Source: Paraburkholderia caballeronis
Lineage (GTDB): Bacteria > Pseudomonadota > Gammaproteobacteria > Burkholderiales > Burkholderiaceae
Direction of reading: 5' to 3'
Length of the DNA stretch: 64,000 bases
Assembly (NCBI RefSeq): GCF_900104845.1
Contig: NZ_FNSR01000002.1
Span: forward strand, 1,302,001 to 1,366,000
Shown here: one piece after another, positions 16,726-25,954 of the stretch
Layout of the letters: every line of letters begins with the position of its first letter
How positions within the stretch are numbered: position 1 is the first letter of the stretch
Notes under the pieces: generated by a model
The model's database searches: none
What the model saw: only the letters and a program-made list of their open reading frames with translations
Told to the model about the DNA's origin: nothing
Translations under genes and position numbers: made by a program

Positions 16726-17874
16726 ATGGCAACCCCCTCGATATCGTTGGATCCGGCGGACGATGTCATCCGCCGGTTAAGCGAGAACTGTGCGCGCCCG
16801 TTCGAGAACGCCCTCGCGATGCCGCCGGATGTCTACACCTCGTCTGACTTTCTGGCGCGCGAGCAGCGCGACATCTTTCGCCGCGAATGGCTCTGCGTCG
16901 GCCGCGCGAGCGCGCTGGCCGAGCCGGGCGACTATCTGACCGCCGATATCGACGGTCAGCCGATCGCCGTGTTGCGCAGCGAGGACGGTACGCTGCGCGC
17001 CGTCTCGAACGTCTGCCTGCACCGCATGTCGGTGCTGTTAACGGGGCGGGGCAATGTGCGTCGCATCTCGTGTCCGTACCACGGCTGGACCTACCGGCTC
17101 GATGGCGCGCTGAACGGGGCGCCGATGATGGATCGGCAGCCGGGATTCTGTAAAGAATCCTATGCATTGCCGTCGGTCCGCTGTGAGACCTGGCAAGGCT
17201 GGATCTACGTGACGCTCGACCCGGCCGCGCCGCCCGTGTCGGCGCAACTGGCCGAACTGACGCCGTTGATCGAGCGCTACGGCATGACTTCGTACATCGA
17301 GACTTTCTACGAAGAGCATGTCTGGGATACGAACTGGAAGATTCTCGCCGAGAATTTCATGGAGAGCTACCATCTGCCGATGCTGCATCGGGCAACGGTG
17401 GGCCCCCATTCGAAGCTTGAGGAGATGGAGTGCCCGCCGGGCCGGTCCGCGTTCAACTATCACTGGATCACCAAGGAAGCTTCGCTGCCGATCGGCAATG
17501 CGCATCCCGACAATACGCGTTTGCAGGGCCACTGGCGCAAGACGACTGCGCTGCTGTCGATCTATCCGACGCACCTGATCACGCTGACGCCTGGCTACTT
17601 CTGGTATCTCGTGCTGCAGCCGCTCGGCGTGAACCGCGTCGGCATCTGCTTCGGCGGCGGTCTGGCGCCGGAATTCATCGAGGATCCCAGGGCGGCCGAA
17701 TACATGGCGACGCTGAAGCAACTGCTCGACGAGGTCAACGCGGAGGATCGGCGCGGTGTCGAGTCGGTGTTTCGCGGCGTGCGCGCGCCGCTCGCGAAGC
17801 CCGGGCATCTGAGCCATCTCGAACGGCCGAATTACGATTTCGCGCGTTATCTGGCCGGGCGGCTGTCGGCCTGA
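16726..17874 (+). CDS. Rieske non-haem iron oxygenase, alpha subunit type
   Basis: 382 aa with a GGAGG site four bases before the ATG. The Rieske 2Fe-2S domain spans residues about 40-150: CLHR (CxH) and CPYHGW (CxxH). The catalytic domain has the mononuclear iron facial triad in 'NFMESYHLPMLH' (two His, residues about 212-217) with a C-terminal Asp expected near 'EDPRAAEY'. It resembles the quaternary-amine branch (GbcA, Stc2, choline/carnitine oxygenases) more than ring-hydroxylating dioxygenases. The partner reductase is not encoded in the cluster. Start of a likely operon with the PotABCD-like importer and the PhyH gene. Confidence 0.9.
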   Translation: MATPSISLDPADDVIRRLSENCARPFENALAMPPDVYTSSDFLAREQRDIFRREWLCVGRASALAEPGDYLTADIDGQPIAVLRSEDGTLRAVSNVCLHRMSVLLTGRGNVRRISCPYHGWTYRLDGALNGAPMMDRQPGFCKESYALPSVRCETWQGWIYVTLDPAAPPVSAQLAELTPLIERYGMTSYIETFYEEHVWDTNWKILAENFMESYHLPMLHRATVGPHSKLEEMECPPGRSAFNYHWITKEASLPIGNAHPDNTRLQGHWRKTTALLSIYPTHLITLTPGYFWYLVLQPLGVNRVGICFGGGLAPEFIEDPRAAEYMATLKQLLDEVNAEDRRGVESVFRGVRAPLAKPGHLSHLERPNYDFARYLAGRLSA

Positions 17875-17908
17875 TGCGACGCTTTCCACGAGACCGGGGT
17901 CCCGATCG

Positions 17909-19102
17909 ATGATGTCCAGCCAGGCGTTCATTTCTTTTTCGGGCGTCAGCAAGTCCTACGACGGCATTCATGCCGTCGTCGAGGAACTCGATCTCGACGT
18001 GGCGCGCGGCGAATTTCTGTCGCTGCTCGGCCCGTCCGGCTCCGGCAAGACCACCACGCTGATGATGCTCGCGGGCTTCGAATCGCCGACCGACGGTACG
18101 ATCTTGCTTGACGGCAAGCGCCTCAACGACACGCCGCCGCATCGGCGCGACATCGGGATGGTGTTCCAGAACTATGCGCTGTTTCCGCACATGACGATCG
18201 CGCAGAACGTCGCGTTTCCGTTGTCCGTGCGAAAGCTGAGCCGGTCCGAACAGAAGGTGCGGGTCCAGCGCGCGCTCGACATGGTCGAACTCGGGCACCT
18301 GGCTGCACGGCATCCCGCGCAGTTGTCGGGCGGTCAGCAGCAACGTGTGGCGCTGGCGCGCGCGCTGGTGTTCGAGCCGAGGGTGGTGCTGATGGACGAG
18401 CCGCTCGGCGCGCTCGACAAGCGTCTGCGCGAAACCATGCAGTACGAAATCATGCGTCTGCATCGCGAGCTGGGGCTGACTATCGTCTATGTGACGCACG
18501 ACCAGAGCGAGGCGCTGACGATGTCGGATCGCGTTGCCGTGTTCTCGGACGGCCGCATCCAGCAGGTCGCCGCGCCGACCGAACTCTACGAGAACGCGCA
18601 GAACGCCTTCGTGGCGAACTTCGTCGGCGAGAACAACGATCTGTGCGGACATGTGAGCGCGATCGAGGGCGAGTGGGCCACGCTGATGCTCGCAGGCGGG
18701 ACGGCGATTCGTGGCCGCTGCGGCAGCGGCCTGGCCGTGGGCGAGGCCGCCATGCTCGCGCTGCGGCCCGAGCGCGCCGCGCTGACGGGCGCGTCCGATG
18801 CCGGGTCGGCCGATGTGCGCAACGTGCTGGCCGCGACGGTGCGCGAACTGGTCTACTGCGGCGACCATCACCGCGTTCATCTCGCGCTCGCGGATGGCGA
18901 GCGCCTGATCGTGAAAGTGCCGAACACGCAGCGACAGGATCTGCCGCTGCTCGGCGCCGCGACCTGCGTGGTCTGGCGCGGCGACGACTGCAAGGTGCTC
19001 GCCGTGCCGCCCGTCCGTCGTCCGGCCGCCTCGCCGGGCCGTTCCGTTTCCGCGTCGTCTTCCACCATTTCGCCCCCTGTCACAGGAGTCACCCGGGTAT
19101 GA
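17909..19102 (+). CDS. ABC importer ATP-binding protein, PotA-type
   Basis: A 397-aa ATPase with Walker A GPSGSGKTT (residues about 41-49), Q-loop VFQNYALFPHM, signature LSGGQQQR and Walker B VVLMDEPLGALD. A C-terminal TOBE_2 domain follows (about 280-365). The extra tail after residue 370 is rich in Pro/Ser/Ala. PotA-type ATPases energise uptake of polyamines, opines or related cations. The stop overlaps the binding-protein ATG (ATGA), confirming an operon with the next three genes. Confidence 0.93.
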   Translation: MMSSQAFISFSGVSKSYDGIHAVVEELDLDVARGEFLSLLGPSGSGKTTTLMMLAGFESPTDGTILLDGKRLNDTPPHRRDIGMVFQNYALFPHMTIAQNVAFPLSVRKLSRSEQKVRVQRALDMVELGHLAARHPAQLSGGQQQRVALARALVFEPRVVLMDEPLGALDKRLRETMQYEIMRLHRELGLTIVYVTHDQSEALTMSDRVAVFSDGRIQQVAAPTELYENAQNAFVANFVGENNDLCGHVSAIEGEWATLMLAGGTAIRGRCGSGLAVGEAAMLALRPERAALTGASDAGSADVRNVLAATVRELVYCGDHHRVHLALADGERLIVKVPNTQRQDLPLLGAATCVVWRGDDCKVLAVPPVRRPAASPGRSVSASSSTISPPVTGVTRV

Positions 19103-20157
19103 ACGCTTCTCGCCTCAAGCCGCGCCCTGGTTCCATCGCAACCGCGCTCGCCTTTGCCCTCTTGCCGACCGCAGCCTTTGCGGCCGATACCCTGTCGGTC
19201 GTCACGTTCGGCGGCGCCTACGAAACCGCGGCAGAAAATGCCTGGTTCAAGCCGTTCACCGCCAAGACCGGCACCAGCTTCTCGACCGAGTCCTACGACG
19301 GCGGCCTGGCCAAGCTGCAGGCGATGGAGCAGGCGAGGAACCCGACCTGGGATCTGGTCGACATGGAGACCAACGATGCAATCAATGCCTGCGACGAAGG
19401 CCTGATCGAGAAACTCGATCCGAAGATGCTCGGCAAGACGGGCGATTTCCTGCCGGGCTCGCTGCTCGACTGCTCGGTGGCCGCGATGGTCTGGTCCACC
19501 GTGTATGCGTACGACACGACCCGGTTCAAGGCGCCCCCGACCACCATCGCCGATTTCTTCGATCTCGCGAAATTTCCAGGCAAGCGCGGAATGCGCAAGT
19601 CGCCGAAGGCAGCGCTCGAATGGGCGCTGATGGCCGACGGCGTGGCGCCGCACGATGTCTACAAGGTGCTGGCCACGCCGGACGGCGTCAACCGGGCGTT
19701 CAAGAAGCTCGATACGATCAAGTCCAGCATTGTCTGGTGGGATGCCGGCTCGCAGGCTCCGCAGCTGCTCGCCGACGGCGCGGTGGTCATGACGCAGGCC
19801 TACAACGGCCGGATCGACGCTGCGGTGCATGACGACAAAAAGCCGTTCCGGATCGTCTGGGATGGGCAGGTGTACGACTACGAATGGTGGGCTGTGCCGA
19901 CTGGCGCGAAGCATGCGGATCAGGCGAAGAAATTCATCGCATTCTCCGCGCAGCCGCAGGCCTATGCCGATCTGTCCAGGTACATCGCCTACGCGCCGCC
20001 GCGCAAGGATTCGATCCCGCTGATCGACAAGGCGCGGCTGGCCGACCTGCCGACCGCGCCGGCCAACTTCAAGCATGCGTTGCAGATCGACGCGACGTTC
20101 TGGGCCGACAACGCAGACGCGATCGACAAGCGCTTCCAGACCTGGCTGACGCAGTAA
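19099..20157 (+). CDS. Periplasmic substrate-binding protein, PotD/COG0687-type
   Basis: 352 aa with a Sec signal peptide (cut after AAFA, about residue 28). The mature N-terminus 'ADTLSVVTFGGAYETAAE' is typical of the PotD-like group, whose members bind polyamines, opines, aminophosphonates or quaternary amines. 'DLVDMETND' and 'QAYNGRIDAA' line the binding cleft in relatives. The substrate cannot be read from sequence, but coupling to a Rieske oxygenase favours a cationic N-compound. The ATG overlaps the ATPase stop. Confidence 0.92.
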   Translation: MNASRLKPRPGSIATALAFALLPTAAFAADTLSVVTFGGAYETAAENAWFKPFTAKTGTSFSTESYDGGLAKLQAMEQARNPTWDLVDMETNDAINACDEGLIEKLDPKMLGKTGDFLPGSLLDCSVAAMVWSTVYAYDTTRFKAPPTTIADFFDLAKFPGKRGMRKSPKAALEWALMADGVAPHDVYKVLATPDGVNRAFKKLDTIKSSIVWWDAGSQAPQLLADGAVVMTQAYNGRIDAAVHDDKKPFRIVWDGQVYDYEWWAVPTGAKHADQAKKFIAFSAQPQAYADLSRYIAYAPPRKDSIPLIDKARLADLPTAPANFKHALQIDATFWADNADAIDKRFQTWLTQ

Positions 20158-20199
20158 GCGCGCCGCGCAGACCGCCAGCATGCGAGCCGGAACGACCCC

Positions 20200-21450
20200 G
20201 TGAATTCGTCCCTGTCTTCTGTATCGGGCGTGCCGTTGCGCGCCGGCGGGCCGGCGGCCTACCGGCGGGCGCGGCGCCAGGCCGCGCTGCGCGCGTTTCT
20301 GCTCGCGGCGCCGTTGCTCGTGTTCCTGCTGGCGACCTTTATCGCGCCGATCGCGATCCTGCTCGCGCGCAGCGTGGAGAATCCCGAGGTGCCCCGCGGC
20401 ATGCCCGCGCTGACGCCGATGCTGCGCGCCTGGGACGGTTCGGGTACCCCGGGCGAACCGGTCTTCGCGGCGCTGGCTGCCGGGCTCGGGCAGGCAGCGG
20501 CCGACGGCAGGCTCGGCGACATCGCGCGGCGCATGAACCTCTACGAACCGGAGTTCCGCAGTCTGTTGCTGAAAACTTCTCGAAAGGTGCGTGGGCAGAC
20601 GCCGGATGCCTGGAAGCCCGCGCTGATCGATTTCGACGCACGTTGGGGACAGCCCGAAACCTGGCGGTTGCTCAAGCGCGCGGCCTCGACGCCGACGCCC
20701 GACTATCTGCTGAACGCCATCGATGCGCAGGTCAGACCTGATGGCTCGATCGCGCCTGTGCCGGCAGACAGCGCCGTTTACCGCGCCGCCTTCGGCCGGA
20801 CGGTCTGGATCAGCGCATCGGTGACGCTGCTCTGTCTGATGTTCGGCTATCCGGTCGCCTATCTGCTCGCGAACCTGCCGCCGAAGCAGAGCAACCGGCT
20901 GATGCTGTTCGTGATCGTGCCGTTCTGGACCTCGCTGCTGGTGCGTACGACGGCCTGGTACGTCTTGCTGCAGCCATCCGGTGTCGTCAACCAGGTGTTG
21001 ATGGCGCTGCATCTGATCGACCATCCCGTGCCGCTGGTCTTCAATCGCATCGGCGTGCTGGTGGGCATGACGCATATCCTGCTGCCCTACATGATTCTCG
21101 CGATCTACTCCGTGATGAAGAACGTCTCGCCGGTCTACATGCGCGCCGCGCAGTCGCTCGGCGCCCACCCGGCCACGGCGTTCGTGCGGGTCTATGTGCC
21201 GCAGACGCTACCGGGCGTCGGCGCCGGCTGTTTCCTCGTGTTCGTGCTGGCGCTCGGCTATTACATCACGCCGGCGCTGCTCGGCGGGGCGGGCGACGCC
21301 ATGATCAGTCAGCTGATTGCCTCGCAGACCAACGATCTGCTGAACTGGGGGCTGGCCGGCGCGTTGTCCGCTTATCTGGTCGTATTTACCGCAGTGTTCT
21401 ACTTCCTGTTCAACCGTCTGGTCGGCATCGACCGGCTGCGCTTCGGCTAG
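20200..21450 (+). CDS. ABC importer permease, PotB-type
   Basis: 416 aa from GTG 20200 (no nearby ATG fits). The first membrane helix is at residues about 27-52, then an unusually long periplasmic segment of about 130 residues, then five helices. The EAA loop reads 'AAQSLGAHPATAFVRVYVPQ' (about 325-345). The long insert after TM1 is seen in a subgroup of PotB-like permeases. Forms the heteromeric channel with the next gene. Confidence 0.9.
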   Translation: MNSSLSSVSGVPLRAGGPAAYRRARRQAALRAFLLAAPLLVFLLATFIAPIAILLARSVENPEVPRGMPALTPMLRAWDGSGTPGEPVFAALAAGLGQAAADGRLGDIARRMNLYEPEFRSLLLKTSRKVRGQTPDAWKPALIDFDARWGQPETWRLLKRAASTPTPDYLLNAIDAQVRPDGSIAPVPADSAVYRAAFGRTVWISASVTLLCLMFGYPVAYLLANLPPKQSNRLMLFVIVPFWTSLLVRTTAWYVLLQPSGVVNQVLMALHLIDHPVPLVFNRIGVLVGMTHILLPYMILAIYSVMKNVSPVYMRAAQSLGAHPATAFVRVYVPQTLPGVGAGCFLVFVLALGYYITPALLGGAGDAMISQLIASQTNDLLNWGLAGALSAYLVVFTAVFYFLFNRLVGIDRLRFG

Positions 21451-21477
21451 ACGCGCGAGACCGGAACGGAGACTCCC

Positions 21478-22308
21478 ATGCCGACACACGAAACCCGACT
21501 CGTTTCCACGCGCCTCGCGCTTGCCGGGCTGCGTGTGCACAGTGCGTTGGTGTTTTTCTTTCTGATCGCGCCGATCATCGCGATCGTGCCGCTGTCGTTC
21601 AATTCCGGATCCTATTTTTCCTATCCGATGGATGGCTTTTCGCTGCGCTGGTATGCGCAGGCTTTCGGTAGCCAGAACTGGCAGCACGCCTTCGCGAACA
21701 GCATGGGCATCGGCGCGGCGGCCACACTGATTTCGACCGGCCTCGGCACACTCGCGGCACTGGGCCTGGCGCGCGCGGACTTTCCGCTGCGCGGGCTGGT
21801 CATGCCGCTGCTGATCTCGCCGATGATCATTCCGATCGTGGTCGTCGCGGCCGGCTTCTATCTGGTGTTCGCGCCGCTGGGGCTGGTCGATTCTTACGCG
21901 GGCGTCGTGCTCGCGCATGCGGCGCTCGGCACGCCGTTTGTCGTGATTACCGTCACGGCTTCGCTGCTGTCGTTCGACCGCAGCCTGTTGCGCGCGGCGG
22001 CCGGACTCGGCGCGTCGCAATGGACGGTGTTCCGGCGCGTGACCCTGCCGCTGATACTACCCGCCGTCGCGACCGGCAGCATCTTCGCATTCGCCACTTC
22101 GTTCGACGAGGTGATCGTCATCCTGTTTATCGGCGGTCCCGCTCAGCAGACCGTGCCGCGCCGGATGTGGAGCGGCATCCGCGATCAGATCGATCCGTCG
22201 ATCCTGGCCGTCGCAACTGTACTGATCGTGTTTGCCGTGGCGCTGTTCAGCAGCATCAACTGGCTGCGTTCGCGCGCGCAGGCGGCCAGCGCGGCGATCG
22301 ATGCCTGA
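21478..22308 (+). CDS. ABC importer permease, PotC-type
   Basis: 276 aa with six predicted helices and the EAA motif 'AAAGLGASQWTVFRRVTLP' (residues about 165-185). 'NSGSYFSYPMDGFSLRWYAQAF' near residue 42 is the usual PotC-type periplasmic loop. Located 27 bases after the partner permease with a GGAGAC-like ribosome binding site. Completes the ABC importer. Confidence 0.92.
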   Translation: MPTHETRLVSTRLALAGLRVHSALVFFFLIAPIIAIVPLSFNSGSYFSYPMDGFSLRWYAQAFGSQNWQHAFANSMGIGAAATLISTGLGTLAALGLARADFPLRGLVMPLLISPMIIPIVVVAAGFYLVFAPLGLVDSYAGVVLAHAALGTPFVVITVTASLLSFDRSLLRAAAGLGASQWTVFRRVTLPLILPAVATGSIFAFATSFDEVIVILFIGGPAQQTVPRRMWSGIRDQIDPSILAVATVLIVFAVALFSSINWLRSRAQAASAAIDA

Positions 22309-22347
22309 CGGGGCCATTTCCATTCTCTGGACCGAGGAGACCGGGTT

Positions 22348-23139
22348 ATGTTGACGAAGGAGCGGGAAGCATTCGAACAGGATGGCGCCGTGGTGCTGCG
22401 CGGCCTGTTTCGCGACTGGATCGACACCTTACGGCAAGGCGTCGAATGCAACGAGGCCGAACCGGGCCCGTGGTTCCGCAACTATACGCCGGAGCGCACG
22501 GGCGGCCGCTTCTTCGGCGACTACTGCAACTGGCAGCGCATCGAACCGTTTCGGCGCTTCGTCGAGCAGGGGCCGTCGGCGGCGATCGCGCGCGCCCTGA
22601 TGGGCTCGCAGTGCGCGCGTATCTTTCACGAGCACGTGCTGGTCAAGGAAGCCGGAGCGGACAAGATCACGCCCTGGCATCACGACGGGCCCTATTACTG
22701 TGTGGAGGCGGCCCAGACCGTCAGTCTCTGGATTCCGCTCGATCCCGTGCCGCGCGAAACCTGTGTCGAATTTGTCGCCGGCTCGCACCGCTGGGGCAAG
22801 CTGTTCCGGCCGCGCAAGTTCAGCGGCGTAGCCTACGACCATCAGTCCGGGCGGCTTGAGGCGTTGCCCGACATCGAGGCCAATCGCGGCGACTACCGGA
22901 TGCTTGGCTGGGATCTCGAACCGGGCGATGCGATCGCCTTCGATTTCCATACGGTGCACGGTGCGCCGGGCAACGCTTCGGCCTCGCGGTCGCGACGCGT
23001 GGTCTCGTTCCGCTGGCTCGGCGACGATGCCGTCTATGCCGATCGCGGCGGCGAAACCTCGCCTCCCTATCCCCATCTCGCGGCCGTGCTCAAGCCCGGC
23101 GATGCGTTGCCGGAAAGCGAGTTTCCGCGCCTCGCCTGA
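22348..23139 (+). CDS. Phytanoyl-CoA dioxygenase (PhyH) family Fe(II)/2-oxoglutarate oxygenase
   Basis: 263 aa, double-stranded beta-helix fold. The iron triad can be placed: His and Asp in 'PWHHDGPYY' (residues about 110-118) and the distal His in 'DFHTVHGAPGN' (about 198), followed by an Arg ('SRSRRVVSFRW') likely to bind 2-oxoglutarate. The family hydroxylates amino acids, ectoine, phosphonates and other small acids. Last gene of the Rieske/importer operon; a hairpin follows. Two oxygenases in one operon suggest two successive hydroxylations or demethylations of the imported compound. Confidence 0.9.
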   Translation: MLTKEREAFEQDGAVVLRGLFRDWIDTLRQGVECNEAEPGPWFRNYTPERTGGRFFGDYCNWQRIEPFRRFVEQGPSAAIARALMGSQCARIFHEHVLVKEAGADKITPWHHDGPYYCVEAAQTVSLWIPLDPVPRETCVEFVAGSHRWGKLFRPRKFSGVAYDHQSGRLEALPDIEANRGDYRMLGWDLEPGDAIAFDFHTVHGAPGNASASRSRRVVSFRWLGDDAVYADRGGETSPPYPHLAAVLKPGDALPESEFPRLA

Positions 23140-23173
23140 ATGCGTTGCATTGGGTGTGCCGCAGGCCGAAGTA

Positions 23174-23197
23174 ATTCCCGGCACTCATGCCGGGAAT
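23174..23197 (+). terminator. Hairpin after the PhyH gene
   Basis: Perfect 9-base stem ATTCCCGGC / GCCGGGAAT with a six-base loop, 35 bases after the stop. No T-run follows. Confidence 0.55.
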
Positions 23198-23209
23198 GTA
23201 CTGATCTGA

Positions 23210-23494
23210 AATACAGGCGCGGCGGCGCTGCATGAACGCCTCGGCCAGCCGCAGTCGCCTGGCCGGCGCATAGGTGGCGCGGCCCGGCAGCATTGGGCGG
23301 TGTTTTCCCGACAGGCGCGGGCGTGCATGGCGCTTGCCGTCCAGCGATTGATTCGATTTCGGCCGGACGTTGAACCGCGCATGGTTCTGGAAGATGACGC
23401 CTGTCTCGCGTTGGTGCGGCGGCCTGGCGGTCACGAGCCTGCCTTCGATGAATATCTCGTCGCGATCGGCCTGCGTGAAACCCGCGATACCGGA
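23210..23494 (-). pseudogene. ABC ATPase (PotA-type) remnant on the opposite strand
   Basis: On the minus strand 'IAGFTQADRDEIFIEGR' followed by 'TARPPHQRETGVIFQNHARF' (about 23372-23494) reproduces the stretch between Walker A and the Q-loop of PotA-type ATPases. The upstream frame meets a stop before any Walker A, and the downstream part loses similarity within 40 residues. It is therefore a decayed fragment, antisense to the intact genes on both sides and probably left from a rearrangement. Confidence 0.55.
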
Positions 23495-23543
23495 ACAGCG
23501 CCACTACGTTGCATACGAGGCGCACTGAGCGACGTCGTCGGGC

Positions 23544-23571
23544 TGCATAGCCTGAGATTAGTGGTTGCATT
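23544..23571 (+). promoter_or_regulatory. Cluster regulatory element, copy 2 (second importer operon)
   Basis: TGCATAG (23544-23550), 15 bases, TGCATT (23566-23571), then GAAAAACAATATTTTCCC. With flanks, CTGCATAGCC-N13-TGCATT is identical in layout to the copy at 30327-30355. It lies 125 bases before the binding-protein ATG. Confidence 0.62.
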
Positions 23572-23695
23572 GAAAAACAATATTTTCCCTCGCTTATTGG
23601 CCACGTAAATTCGATGCGCTGCTGGAGAAATTGCATGAATTCCGTTGCGGATCTGCGCGGCCAATTTCAAAATCACACCTGTCGGAGCGTTCCAT

Positions 23696-24523
23696 ATGAG
23701 TTCATTCAAGCACTGGAAGGGCCTTCTTCTCACTCTGGCGTTGTGCGCGGGCAGTCTCTCCGCGCATGCCGACGATTTGCTGAGTCGGGTCAAGCAGCAT
23801 GGCGAACTGGTAGTCGGCACGGAGATGCAGTTCGCCCCGTTCGACTTCCTGGAGAACGGCCAGCAGGCGGGATTCAACAAGGATCTGTTCGCGGAGGTCG
23901 GCAAGATCATCGGCGTCAAGGTGCGGTTCATCGATCTGCCGTGGGAGAGCGTGCTGCCCGGGCTCGATGCCGGCAAGTTCGACATGGTGGCCGGTCCGCT
24001 GACGATGACGAAGGCGCGCATGGCACGCTATGCGTTCACCTACCCGATCGCCGATGCTACCGATGCGCTGCTCAAGCGCGCCAACGATACGAGCATCAAG
24101 CAATCGTCGGATATCGCCGGCAAGGTGGTCGGCGCGCAGCGAACCAGTGCGCAGGAGGCTCAACTGATGGCCTACGCTGCGTCGTTGAAGCCGGCCCCGA
24201 CGGAGCGCGGGTACGTCGACAACAATCAGGCCTATGCGGATCTCGCGGCCGGGCGCCTGAGCGCAGTCGCGAATTCTCTGACCAACATCGCGTATGTCGC
24301 CAAGCAGCGGCCGACGGTGTTTGCCGTCGTGCAGCCGCCGTTCGGCGTGCAGGTCTATTTCGCGTACTGCATGCGCAAGGATGCTGACAGCCAGAGTCTC
24401 GACGACGCATTCAACACGGCACTGGCGACCTTGAACAAGAACGGCACGCTGGGCGCGCTGCAGAAGAAGTGGTTCGGGACGGTCGAACCGATGCCGGCTT
24501 CGTTGCCGACGCCGAGCGTCTGA
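23696..24523 (+). CDS. Periplasmic amino-acid-type substrate-binding protein
   Basis: 275 aa from ATG 23696; an in-frame upstream extension lacks a signal. The signal peptide is cut near 'LSAHA-DDLL' (residue about 24). The family-3 binding-protein pattern follows: 'GELVVGTEMQFAPFDF', 'LPWESVLPGLDAGKFDMVAG' and 'KNGTLGALQKKWFG' near the C-terminus. Relatives bind polar or basic amino acids, opines or ectoine. First gene of an importer operon with two permeases and an ATPase, preceded by the shared cluster element. Confidence 0.93.
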   Translation: MSSFKHWKGLLLTLALCAGSLSAHADDLLSRVKQHGELVVGTEMQFAPFDFLENGQQAGFNKDLFAEVGKIIGVKVRFIDLPWESVLPGLDAGKFDMVAGPLTMTKARMARYAFTYPIADATDALLKRANDTSIKQSSDIAGKVVGAQRTSAQEAQLMAYAASLKPAPTERGYVDNNQAYADLAAGRLSAVANSLTNIAYVAKQRPTVFAVVQPPFGVQVYFAYCMRKDADSQSLDDAFNTALATLNKNGTLGALQKKWFGTVEPMPASLPTPSV

Positions 24524-24582
24524 TGGAAAGGCTGGGCGAAGCATGGCTTTCGCCCGTCACGACGTTTCACTGACAGGTCGCC

Positions 24583-25233
24583 ATGTTTAGCCTGAATGCC
24601 TTCCTCGATGGCTTGCCCTTGTTGCTGCATGCCGCGCTGATGACCGTCGGAGTGTCGGCCGCGGGGCTGGTGCTCGGTTTTTTTGTCGGTCTGGCCGTCT
24701 GTTCGGCGCGCCTGTCCGCGTGGCGTGCGCTTCGGATCGCAGCCGATCTGTATGTGCGCGTGTTCCGCGGTATTCCGATGCTCGTGCAGTTGCTGCTTGT
24801 GTATTACCTGCTGCCGTTCGTCGGCATCAACGTGTCGCCGCTGGTGGCGGCGATCGGGACGATGTCGTTGTGTTCGGCGGCCTATGTGGCGGAGATCCTG
24901 CGTGGCGGCTTCGTGACTCTGCCGCCCGGACAGATCGAGGCGGCGCGCATGCTCGGCTTTTCGTCTCTGGATCGCCTGTGGCGCATCGAGGTGCCCCAGG
25001 TGGTGCGCGCGACGCTGCCCCTGCTGGTCAACGAGATGGTGCTGCTGATCAAGGCATCGTCGCTGATCTCGGTGGTTGGCGTCGCGGAGATCACGCGCAC
25101 GGCGCAGAACATTGCGGCAAGCACCTATCAGCCGCTCGAAGCCTATACGGCGGCGGGGCTGATCTATTTCGTAATCTGTGGAACGCTTGCGCTGTTCGTG
25201 CATGCTGCCGAGCGGCGCCTGAACGCCGCTTGA
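24583..25233 (+). CDS. Polar amino-acid-type ABC permease 1
   Basis: 216 aa, HisM/GlnP-like, with five membrane helices and the EAA-type loop 'IEAARMLGFSSLDRLWRIEVPQ' (residues about 118-140). 'YVRVFRGIPMLVQLLLVYYLLP' after TM2 is typical. It is 59 bases after the binding-protein gene and 42 before the second permease. It forms the heterodimeric channel. Confidence 0.93.
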   Translation: MFSLNAFLDGLPLLLHAALMTVGVSAAGLVLGFFVGLAVCSARLSAWRALRIAADLYVRVFRGIPMLVQLLLVYYLLPFVGINVSPLVAAIGTMSLCSAAYVAEILRGGFVTLPPGQIEAARMLGFSSLDRLWRIEVPQVVRATLPLLVNEMVLLIKASSLISVVGVAEITRTAQNIAASTYQPLEAYTAAGLIYFVICGTLALFVHAAERRLNAA

Positions 25234-25275
25234 GCCCGCGCGCCGCACGCAACCGTTCGCCATCGAGGAAAGCCG

Positions 25276-25938
25276 ATGTCGGGTTTTGATCCTGCTGTCA
25301 TTACGCACAACCTGCCGGAGATCGGTTCGGGCCTGGTCATGACGATCGGCACATGGGCCGTCAGCCTCGCGATCGGCGCGCTGATCGGTTTCGTCGTTGC
25401 GCTGATGCAGCAGTTTTGCGGGCGCGGCGTGAGGGCGGTGTTGCGTATCTATATCGAGTTGTTCCGCGGCACGCCGTTTCTCGTGCAGCTATTCCTGCTG
25501 TACTACGGTGGCCCGGCGTTCGGGCTGACGCTGCTGCCCCTGGTGGCCGGCGTGGCGAGTCTCTCGCTTTACGCGGGCGCGTATTTCTCCGAGGTATTTC
25601 GTTCCGGATTCTCGTCAGTGCCGCGCGGGCATCTGGAAGCCGCGTCGTGCCTGGGGTTGACGCGCTGGCAGGCGATCAGGCGAGTACAGTTGCCGCAGAT
25701 GCTGGTGCTGATCCTGCCCGCCATGACGAATCTGGCGATCGTGCTGAGCAAGGAAACCGCCGTGCTGTCGATCGTGACCGTGCCGGAACTGACCTTCGTG
25801 TTGACCGGTATCGGCTCGGCGACGTTCGCGTTCGTCGAAACGCTGCTCGTGCTGTCGCTGTGCTATCTGCTGCTGGTCGAGCTTGCGAGTTCGGCGGGCC
25901 GTTGGGCGGAGCGGCGTGTCGGCCGCTTTATCGCATGA
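25276..25938 (+). CDS. Polar amino-acid-type ABC permease 2
   Basis: 220 aa with the same architecture as its neighbour: '[22 protein letters not shown]' (residues about 60-82) and EAA loop '[22 protein letters not shown]' (about 118-140). A GAGGAAAGCC site precedes the ATG. Ends 16 bases before the ATPase start. Confidence 0.93.
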   Translation: MSGFDPAVITHNLPEIGSGLVMTIGTWAVSLAIGALIGFVVALMQQFCGRGVRAVLRIYIELFRGTPFLVQLFLLYYGGPAFGLTLLPLVAGVASLSLYAGAYFSEVFRSGFSSVPRGHLEAASCLGLTRWQAIRRVQLPQMLVLILPAMTNLAIVLSKETAVLSIVTVPELTFVLTGIGSATFAFVETLLVLSLCYLLLVELASSAGRWAERRVGRFIA

Positions 25939-25954
25939 ATTCCACGAGGCGGGT

